The notes below the pieces were generated by a model that worked only from the letters and a program-made list of their open reading frames with translations, did not search any database and was not told where the DNA came from. A program made the position numbers and the translations under genes. DNA of 15,698 bases. Origin: JAVBLV01 sp031553195. Its GTDB lineage: Bacteria > Bacteroidota > Bacteroidia > Bacteroidales > P3. The stretch spans positions 1 through 15,698 of the forward strand of contig JAVBLV010000063.1 in NCBI GenBank assembly GCA_031553195.1, read 5' to 3'. Shown in pieces: positions 1 through 4,919 of the stretch (position 1 is the first letter of the stretch; each line of letters begins with the position of its first letter).

Positions 1-57
1 GATAATTTTTAATGTTTCTATCATAATGGTAAGAATGTAATAGACTGCATTGTGACC

Positions 58-97
58 TTTCTTTTGCCTTGACGCAAAAGAAACAAAAAGTCAAGGC
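58..97. repeat. Palindromic intergenic repeat with two mutually exclusive hairpins
   Basis: Two perfect inverted repeats overlap. The first pairs TTTCTTTTGC (58-67) with GCAAAAGAAA (74-83) around a 6-base loop. The second pairs GCCTTGAC (66-73) with GTCAAGGC (90-97) around a 16-base loop. They share positions 66-67 and the 74-83 arm lies in the second loop, so only one can form at a time. From memory, motifs of this shape recur between genes in many Bacteroidota genomes. That is recollection, not a search, and the function is unknown to me. Confidence 0.6.
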
Positions 98-210
98 TGA
101 CGACAGATAGGCTAAAAAATCATTTGTTGCGGCTAAACAAAATAACTCGCCCGTCAAGGTTGTTATTCCAACCCATAAATAACAAACGCTGTTATGTTAT
201 TTTTCGAAAG

Positions 211-360
211 GAGGCTTCGAACAGAATTTTGTTTTTAACGCCTCCACTAATGATTTTTCTTAACGCCATCTGTCATAGGCCGTTATTCCCTTACTTATCC
301 TCTTTTGACCTTTGATATTTTCACTTAAATAATTTAGTTCTCCACCGGAATTTTACATTG
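211..360. repeat. Diverged ~150-bp intergenic repeat, copy A
   Basis: This stretch matches 2499-2667 in the same orientation with gaps. Shared blocks include AACAGAATTTTGTTTTTAAC (221-239 region), the TGATTTTTCT block, a TCTGT..TAT block, and TACTGGAATTTT versus CACCGGAATTTT near the end. Within copy A, GGAGGC (210-215) pairs with GCCTCC (240-245) around the most conserved block. The right end reads TTTTACATTGATCC (351-364), whose reverse complement occurs twice just left of copy B. Confidence 0.65.
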
Positions 361-443
361 ATCCGAAATTACTCCTATAAGTATCATCCGTACTCATTCG
401 TCTATAAGCCATTTATTATCAAATAAATATCAATATATTACAT

Positions 444-2162
444 TTATTTTGGAATTGCATTTATTAATTTACGGGTATATTCCGAAGAAGGGCTTTCGTA
501 TATTTGATCTGCTTCGCCTATTTCGACAATTTTACCGTTTTGCATAACTAACATTCTGTCCGACATATATTTTACTACCGACAAATCATGCGAAATAAAT
601 ATATACGTAAGCTTGAACTCGTGCTTAAGTTCATTTAATAAATTTAGAACCTGAGCCTGCACCGACACATCCAAAGCCGAAACCGATTCGTCGCAAATAA
701 TTAGTTTCGGATTTACCGCCAACGTGCGCGCTATACAAATACGTTGCCTTTGTCCGCCGGAGAATTCATGCGGATAACGATAATAAGACTCCTCATTCAG
801 CCCCACGCGCTCCAATAAATGAATTACGTTTTCTTTACGTTCAATTTCATTTTTTCCGATTTTAAATACGCGCATGGGTTCGATAATAGCCTCCCCCGCC
901 ATTAAACGCGGATTTAACGAAGAATAGGGATCTTGAAAAATGATTTGCAAATCTTGACGAAATTTACGCATTTCGTTTGCAGATAACTTATTCAATCGGG
1001 TTCCTTTGTAAATAATATTTCCGCTTTCATTATTTGCCAACTGTAAAATTGCCCTTCCTAAAGTCGTTTTTCCACAACCCGATTCGCCTACTAAACCTAA
1101 GGTTTCTCCTTCGTACACGCTAAAAGAAACTTCGTCTACCGCATGCAATGAATTAATCGTTTTTCCAAAAAAAGTTTTTTTCAAAGGATAAGAAACCAAT
1201 AAACTATCTATTTTCAATATAGGTTCTCCGGAATAAATCTCCATTTGTCTCGTTTGACGCTGCCCAAGGGTTTCATATTCAACTTTGACTTCGGAATGAT
1301 CAAGAAAATCCGCAACTGTCTTTAAAACCAAGGGACGAGCGTTTAAAGTCGGCCGACAAGCCAATAAACCTTGCGTATAAGGATGTTTCGGATTCTCAAA
1401 TATATCTTCTACTTTTCCCTTTTCTACAATTTCTCCTTTGTACAAAACAATTACATTATCCGCAATTTCAGAAACAACGCCAAGATCGTGGGTAATAAAA
1501 ATAATTCCCATTTGCATTTGCTGCTGTAAACTTTTCAGAAGTTCCAGAATACTCTTTTGCACAGTAACATCTAAAGCGGTAGTGGGTTCGTCTGCAATTA
1601 AAATATCCGGTTTGCACGATAAAGCCATGGCTATCATCACGCGTTGCTTTTGTCCTCCGGAAAGTTGATGAGGATAGCTGTCGAATATTTTTTCAGGACG
1701 CGGCAGTAAAACCTTTTCGAATAAATCAAGAACTTCTCTTTTAGCCTCTTTCCCTGACATGTTCCTATGTATTTCAAGCATTTCCATCACTTGCTTTCCA
1801 CAGGTGTAAACAGGATTTAAAGAAGTCATAGGTTCTTGGAATATCATGGCAATTTTATTGCCTCTAATGGTCTGCATGAATTTTGACGGGAGATTTGTCA
1901 GGTTTTGGGAAGGTCTACCTGCCGAATAATATATAATCTCTCCCCTGCTTATCCGCGCCGTCTTGGCAGGAAGCAGTTGCATAATTGCCAGTGCGCTAAC
2001 AGACTTTCCGGAACCGGATTCTCCTACTACTCCTAATATTTTCCCTTTTTCCACCTGGAAAGAAATACCATGAACAACTTCTTGATATTCTTTATTTACA
2101 AGAAAATCGATATGTAAATCTTTTATTTCCAATACTACAGATTCATATTTTGGTTGTTCCAT
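444..2162 (-). CDS. Dipeptide/oligopeptide ABC transporter, fused double ATP-binding subunit
   Basis: The 572-residue protein carries two complete nucleotide-binding domains in tandem, like a DppD-DppF or OppD-OppF pair fused in one chain (GsiA/YejF type). It should power uptake of peptides or similar solutes at the inner membrane. Domain 1 has Walker A GESGSGKS (47-54), Q-loop Q109, signature LSGGQ (167-171), Walker B ending D191-E192 and H-loop H225. Domain 2 has GESGCGKT (359-366), Q410, FSGGQ (467-471), D491-E492 and H525. Each is followed by the PYT- or EYT-type C-terminal segment typical of the peptide subfamily (around 257-270 and 556-567). All catalytic residues are present in both halves, so both sites should be active. 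No permease or solute-binding gene is adjacent, so partner and substrate are unknown. It is monocistronic as far as seen. Confidence 0.93.
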   Translation of the reverse strand: MEQPKYESVVLEIKDLHIDFLVNKEYQEVVHGISFQVEKGKILGVVGESGSGKSVSALAIMQLLPAKTARISRGEIIYYSAGRPSQNLTNLPSKFMQTIRGNKIAMIFQEPMTSLNPVYTCGKQVMEMLEIHRNMSGKEAKREVLDLFEKVLLPRPEKIFDSYPHQLSGGQKQRVMIAMALSCKPDILIADEPTTALDVTVQKSILELLKSLQQQMQMGIIFITHDLGVVSEIADNVIVLYKGEIVEKGKVEDIFENPKHPYTQGLLACRPTLNARPLVLKTVADFLDHSEVKVEYETLGQRQTRQMEIYSGEPILKIDSLLVSYPLKKTFFGKTINSLHAVDEVSFSVYEGETLGLVGESGCGKTTLGRAILQLANNESGNIIYKGTRLNKLSANEMRKFRQDLQIIFQDPYSSLNPRLMAGEAIIEPMRVFKIGKNEIERKENVIHLLERVGLNEESYYRYPHEFSGGQRQRICIARTLAVNPKLIICDESVSALDVSVQAQVLNLLNELKHEFKLTYIFISHDLSVVKYMSDRMLVMQNGKIVEIGEADQIYESPSSEYTRKLINAIPK

Positions 2163-2216
2163 GCTTAACTTTATTAGAATGTCTATGATTCCGGGTCTGC
2201 AACTTCATACATTTTA

Positions 2217-2247
2217 CAAATGTAGCGTTTTCTCCGCACCTGTAAAA
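2217..2247 (-). promoter_or_regulatory. Probable promoter of the ABC ATPase gene
   Basis: Read on the minus strand, 2224-2217 is TACATTTG, an exact match to the Bacteroidota -7 consensus TAnnTTTG. The -33 position, 19 bases further upstream (2247-2244), is TTTT rather than TTTG. The predicted start near 2210 gives a leader of roughly 48 bases before the ATG at 2162. Confidence 0.45.
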
Positions 2248-2274
2248 GATTTCCCCATAAAAAACGCTCAAAAG

Positions 2275-2305
2275 TTTGCAAAATCAAAAAATGTTCGTAA
2301 TTTTG
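2275..2305 (+). promoter_or_regulatory. Promoter of tRNA-Gln
   Basis: The Bacteroidota consensus is perfect: -33 TTTG at 2275-2278, a 19-base spacer, and -7 TAATTTTG at 2298-2305. Transcription should start around 2310-2313, giving a short leader of about a dozen bases before the mature tRNA end. Confidence 0.8.
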
Positions 2306-2323
2306 CAAACCGAATTTCAAAAT

Positions 2324-2394
2324 TGTCCGATGGTGTAGTGGCAGCACAGCAGATTTTGGTTCTGTTAGCCTAGGTTCGAGTCCTAGTCGGATAA
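2324..2394 (+). tRNA. tRNA-Gln (anticodon TTG)
   Basis: The cloverleaf can be folded by hand. The acceptor stem is TGTCCGA (2324-2330) with TCGGATA (2387-2393), including one G-T pair. The anticodon stem is GCAGA/TCTGT around loop TTTTGGT, giving anticodon TTG. The T arm is CTAGG, TTCGAGT, CCTAG. The discriminator is A2394 and CCA is not encoded. It has its own promoter and terminator, so it is a single-gene unit. Confidence 0.95.
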
Positions 2395-2407
2395 CTCATT
2401 CAAACAT

Positions 2408-2441
2408 AAAGCCTTGCATTCAAAACTGCAAGGCTTTTTTT
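2408..2441 (+). terminator. Rho-independent terminator of tRNA-Gln
   Basis: A perfect 11-bp stem pairs AAAGCCTTGCA (2408-2418) with TGCAAGGCTTT (2427-2437) around an 8-base loop. The T run from the stem continues to 2441. It lies 13 bases after the tRNA. Confidence 0.9.
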
Positions 2442-2465
2442 ATTACACCTCCATTTCAATTAATC

Positions 2466-2497
2466 TGGATCAATGTAAAATTTGGATCAATGTAAAA
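2466..2497. repeat. Two-copy tandem repeat, inverted relative to the end of copy A
   Basis: The 15-base unit TGGATCAATGTAAAA occurs at 2466-2480 and 2483-2497 (period 17). Its 14-base core GGATCAATGTAAAA is the exact reverse complement of TTTTACATTGATCC at 351-364, the right edge of repeat copy A. It lies immediately left of repeat copy B. Confidence 0.7.
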
Positions 2498-2498
2498 A

Positions 2499-2667
2499 GA
2501 GGACTTCAAACAGAATTTTGTTTTTAACGCCTTCTCTTCTGATTTTTCTATACAATGTCTGTTATTGGCTTCTGTCTTATTCAGAGCGTTAGCCTGTAAA
2601 GCCCCCGGATTTCTTTAGATCATCTATATTTTACTTAAAACTTTGCCTCTACTGGAATTTTTATTTG
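2499..2667. repeat. Diverged ~150-bp intergenic repeat, copy B
   Basis: This is the second copy of the element at 211-360, in the same orientation, conserved best over its first 45 bases (ACAGAATTTTGTTTTTAACG region) and again at the right end (TACTGGAATTTTTATTTG). The hairpin seen in copy A is only partly preserved here. Copy B lacks the competing hairpins that precede copy A at 58-97, so it may be a truncated copy. Confidence 0.6.
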
Positions 2668-2675
2668 TATTTTTG
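2642..2675 (+). promoter_or_regulatory. Possible promoter of tRNA-Ser
   Basis: TTTG (2642-2645), a 22-base spacer and TATTTTTG (2668-2675, an exact TAnnTTTG) fit the Bacteroidota promoter with a slightly long spacer. The -7 box ends only 4 bases before the tRNA, so transcription would start at or very near the mature 5' end, leaving little or no leader. That makes the call uncertain. Confidence 0.35.
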
Positions 2676-2679
2676 CATT

Positions 2680-2766
2680 GGGAAATTGCCGGAGTGGTCG
2701 AACGGGGCAGACTCGAAATCTGTTGTACCTTTCGAGGTACAGGGGGCTCGAATCCCTCATTTTCCG
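2680..2766 (+). tRNA. tRNA-Ser (anticodon CGA)
   Basis: This is a class II tRNA with a long variable arm. The acceptor stem is GGGAAAT (2680-2686) with ATTTTCC (2759-2765), including one G-T pair. The anticodon stem is GCAGA/TCTGT around loop CTCGAAA, giving anticodon CGA. The variable-arm hairpin is GTACCT, TTCG, AGGTAC. The T loop is CTCGAAT, the discriminator is G2766, and CCA is not encoded. Starting at 2680 rather than 2681 is needed for the standard 7-bp acceptor plus TG linker. Confidence 0.94.
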
Positions 2767-2999
2767 CTAATATGATTCTATCATAAAACCTCTTTCCATC
2801 TACTTTTTTGCTATATTTTTCATGATATAGAATTCTCCGTTTCGAACAAACTTTTTGATAATTTGTTTAAGAATTTAGGCTTTATTTTCATTTCCGGTTT
2901 TCAAAAAACTAAATACAGTATTTATGCATTTAAAAAATTGTATTCCAAGTGATATGGCCAAATAAAACGCAATAGCAGAAATCAAATATTTGCAATATA

Positions 3000-3620
3000 A
3001 TGAAAAAGATAGGACGTGTATTAATAATCTTTTGTTTTCTTTTATCATGCAGTAATAAAAGAGATAGTGTTCATACCAATTGGGAACAAGTGGAAGGAGT
3101 ATATAGGCCTAAACTGGTTCTTTTTTTAGGCGATTTCATAAATCGGCATCCCAATTGGGATAATAATAGCATTACGATGCAGAAAACAAATGAATTATTA
3201 AGAAATGAATTTGAAGAAAAACTGAACGAAGGTCTACTTGATTCGTTACCCATAACATTCATAAAAATTAATGAATATAAGAAAAGTATTTATGCCGCTC
3301 AATTTGTATACAAAAACAGCGAATATAAAATTGATAATGAAACATATTTCGATGTCGAATTCAATGTAATTGGATTGGTTTCTGGAAGTTTAATAGACAA
3401 ACTTGCAAACGCCAACGATTCATATTATCTAAACGGAAAATTCATAAAGTTTTTAGAAAGGGATTATGGTAAAGATATTAATGAGAATGTTTCTAAATAC
3501 TATATTAACGAAGATACATATCCTTATGCGGTAGAACTCAGCAAAGAAAATAATTATATCAAAACGGATCTTGGAACGCTGTTGTTTGACATTACCGATG
3601 CAATGCTAATTAGAAAATAA
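3000..3620 (+). CDS. Orphan lipoprotein of unknown function
   Basis: I do not recognise this 206-residue protein. The N-terminus is a lipoprotein signal: basic MKK, a hydrophobic core, then lipobox LLSC with the lipidated cysteine at 17. The mature part is mostly polar and Lys/Asn/Asp/Tyr-rich, with no internal membrane segment, so it should be anchored in the inner or outer membrane facing the periplasm or surface. Asp/Glu-rich stretches occur, but I see no catalytic motif. Base composition is clearly more AT-rich than the large envelope genes to its right, and it sits alone between tRNA-Ser and a convergent gene, which suggests an accessory or acquired gene. AATATTTG (2985-2992) resembles a -7 box and would give an almost leaderless message, but no -33 box is visible. 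The reading frame is intact and coding-like. Confidence 0.75.
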   Translation: MKKIGRVLIIFCFLLSCSNKRDSVHTNWEQVEGVYRPKLVLFLGDFINRHPNWDNNSITMQKTNELLRNEFEEKLNEGLLDSLPITFIKINEYKKSIYAAQFVYKNSEYKIDNETYFDVEFNVIGLVSGSLIDKLANANDSYYLNGKFIKFLERDYGKDINENVSKYYINEDTYPYAVELSKENNYIKTDLGTLLFDITDAMLIRK

Positions 3621-3643
3621 TCCGATTTCAGGCCGTTTGCAGA

Positions 3644-3660
3644 GGAGCGTAAGTTAGCGG
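3644..3660. repeat. Short copy related to the palindromic repeat family
   Basis: GGAGCGTAAGTTAGCGG matches the reverse complement of 11395-11411 at 15 of 17 positions. That second site lies inside the palindrome cluster near 11361. The motif is just downstream of the lipoprotein gene, in a gap with no gene on the plus strand. Confidence 0.4.
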
Positions 3661-3713
3661 CAGTGGTTTCCCCCTTCGTTTTTCTGTCCAATTTTAACCG
3701 ACATTTCTACTGT

Positions 3714-3785
3714 TTACTTTTTTCTTATATAGTCTTTAGGTTGGCGTCCACTTCGACCATTATCTTCAAATTTTCCTTTATTCAT
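3714..3785 (-). CDS. Possible 23-residue ORF overlapping the CPBP stop codon
   Basis: An ATG at 3785-3783 overlaps the CPBP stop codon (3780-3778) within ATGAATAA, an arrangement that allows re-initiation by the same ribosome. The frame encodes 23 mostly polar and basic residues (MNKGKFEDNGRSGRQPKDYI, then RKK). I see no known domain. The GRSGRQPKD stretch vaguely recalls the basic start of some mobilization accessory proteins, but this is too short to argue from. It may be a small protein, a gene remnant, or chance. Confidence 0.2.
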   Translation of the reverse strand: MNKGKFEDNGRSGRQPKDYIRKK

Positions 3786-4659
3786 TAAGTATTTTTGTCC
3801 GTGAATTTAAGGATTTATTAAATGTTTTTCTCAAACACAAAACACAAATAACAAATAAGGCGATACATGTAATAATGACAAAAATATATCGCGTCAATCC
3901 GCCATAAAGTTCAATAAGATTATCATATTTGGAAAGAAAATCCCTATAGACATTTTGAAAATATCCGACCAAGTTAGTGATTGCATGTAGAATCATTGTC
4001 AAGGTTAAATTTCTTGTCCTATAATATATCCATCCTGCGAAAATTCCGAATATAAACCCTGCTACAAATTGCCAAGGATTCAAGTGGATTAAGCCAAATA
4101 ATATACTTGAAACTAAAATAGCCGTAAAAGCCGAATATCTTTTCAACAAGCCATCAAGAATAATTCCACGATAAATTAATTCCTCAAAAATAGGAGCCGC
4201 TATAACCATCATAAAGAATGCGGCAACACCCGTATAGTTGCCCAATTTTTCAAACTCGGCTTTCAAAATTTCCGGCACAGGAATTAAGTCCGCCAAAGGG
4301 TCTATTGCGCCAAATAACAAAGCCCAGCCGCCTAATATGATAAAGGGAACAGCATACATATTTGAAAAAGAAATAGAAAAGGATTTTTCATTACTTTTTT
4401 TCTTTCTAATCCAACACAGTATATATAGCCCTATACTTGAGATTAAAACATAGTAAATAAGTTGGCTTACTTCCTCGCCAACATATTTGGGAAGAATATA
4501 ATTAAGAGGAGCAAAAATAAGCGCCACTAATATTTCAATACCTAACATTCCAAAACCGAGACCTACACTTAAATATGGTTTTTTTTCCAAATTATCCACA
4601 TTCTCGATCTCTGAACTTCTACTATCTTCCGTATTTACTTTCTTTTTTAAAGACGTCAT
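3778..4659 (-). CDS. CPBP-family intramembrane glutamic endopeptidase
   Basis: This is a 293-residue polytopic membrane protein of the CPBP (Abi/CAAX-protease-like) family, relatives of Rce1. The diagnostic motifs are in order: EExxxR as E159-E160 and R164, FxxxH as F188 and H192, and HAxxN as H225 and N229. These supply the catalytic Glu and the metal- or water-binding positions, so the enzyme looks intact. About eight hydrophobic segments run from residue 30 to 275, after a charged cytoplasmic N-terminus (1-28). Family members cleave membrane substrates, process prenylated proteins in eukaryotes, or give bacteriocin immunity; the substrate here cannot be inferred. The gene is AT-rich and stands alone, with a strong promoter, a roughly 130-base leader and an operator-like palindrome upstream. 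Confidence 0.92.
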   Translation of the reverse strand: MTSLKKKVNTEDSRSSEIENVDNLEKKPYLSVGLGFGMLGIEILVALIFAPLNYILPKYVGEEVSQLIYYVLISSIGLYILCWIRKKKSNEKSFSISFSNMYAVPFIILGGWALLFGAIDPLADLIPVPEILKAEFEKLGNYTGVAAFFMMVIAAPIFEELIYRGIILDGLLKRYSAFTAILVSSILFGLIHLNPWQFVAGFIFGIFAGWIYYRTRNLTLTMILHAITNLVGYFQNVYRDFLSKYDNLIELYGGLTRYIFVIITCIALFVICVLCLRKTFNKSLNSRTKILNE

Positions 4660-4738
4660 TTTTGTTGGTTTTTTCTGTTTTCATAGCTTCACAGGTCTTG
4701 CTATTCTCAGAAATTGTTCTCATTTATCATTTTTACGC

Positions 4739-4775
4739 CAGTTCTGCCGCGGCATTGCCGCCCACGGCACAACTG
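4739..4775. promoter_or_regulatory. GC-rich hairpin in the CPBP leader
   Basis: CAGTTCTGCCG (4739-4749) and CGGCACAACTG (4765-4775) form an 11-bp inverted repeat with one mismatch around a 15-base loop. Nested alternatives exist: the perfect palindrome TGCCGCGGCA (4745-4754) and TGCCG/CGGCA (4756-4760 and 4765-4769). The block is strikingly GC-rich in an AT-rich leader and would be transcribed ahead of the CPBP gene. Confidence 0.5.
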
Positions 4776-4794
4776 TATTAACGTATTAATACAG
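4773..4794. promoter_or_regulatory. Operator-like palindrome at the CPBP transcription start
   Basis: A perfect 9-bp inverted repeat, CTGTATTAA and TTAATACAG, flanks a 4-base centre (CGTA). It begins 2 bases downstream of the -7 box of the minus-strand promoter at 4797-4827, so the predicted start (about 4789-4792) falls in its right arm. That is where a dimeric repressor would block transcription. The TGTATTA..TAATACA form resembles operators of some GntR-type regulators, which is inference only. No regulator gene is in the window. Confidence 0.55.
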
Positions 4795-4796
4795 TA

Positions 4797-4827
4797 CAAA
4801 TATACAATAAATATAAATGCAAGCAAA
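4797..4827 (-). promoter_or_regulatory. Promoter of the CPBP protease gene
   Basis: On the minus strand, TTTG (4827-4824), a 19-base spacer and TATATTTG (4804-4797) form a perfect Bacteroidota promoter. It points at the CPBP gene with a leader of about 130 bases. Confidence 0.75.
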
Positions 4828-4861
4828 TTTTTAAAGAAAATATTGTGGAGGTTAGTTCTAC

Positions 4862-4894
4862 AAAAAATCCCCGGAACATTCTCTTCCGGGGATT
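4862..4894 (-). terminator. Terminator of the AsmA-family gene
   Basis: A perfect 11-bp stem pairs AATCCCCGGAA (4866-4876) with TTCCGGGGATT (4884-4894) around a 7-base loop. On the minus strand it is followed by a T run (plus-strand A run 4862-4867). It lies about 25 bases beyond the AsmA stop codon and separates that gene from the CPBP promoter. Confidence 0.92.
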
Positions 4895-4919
4895 CTCTTT
4901 TGTATCATAAGAATTCGTG

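Larger units (their letters stand above)
1..443. other. Gene-free stretch holding a structured intergenic repeat
   Basis: I find no convincing gene here. The only open frame of any length (124-315, plus) has no recognisable domain, an odd composition, and lies inside a sequence that recurs non-coding at 2499-2667. The stretch holds two competing hairpins (58-97) and repeat copy A (211-360), described separately. An AT-only inverted repeat (AAATAAAT at 421-428, ATTTATTT at 442-449) sits at the 3' end of the ABC gene, but it has no GC in the stem, so I do not call it a terminator. Confidence 0.6.

Noticed and set aside
124..315. 63-codon plus-strand frame
   Set aside because: It overlaps repeat copy A, which recurs in non-coding form at 2499-2667 with gaps that would break the frame.
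421..449. AAATAAAT/ATTTATTT hairpin as terminator of the ABC gene
   Set aside because: The stem has only A-T pairs and overlaps the stop codon. It would be too weak and has no proper T run.
489..494. Serine instead of proline after the second Walker B (DES) as a defect of the ABC ATPase
   Set aside because: The catalytic Asp-Glu pair (491-492) and all other motifs of the domain are intact; the Pro position is not catalytic. Positions given are residue numbers in the protein.
2680..4860. Integrative element bounded by tRNA-Ser
   Set aside because: I looked for a second copy of the tRNA 3' end (GAATCCCTCATTTTCC) up to the AsmA terminator and found none, and there is no integrase gene.
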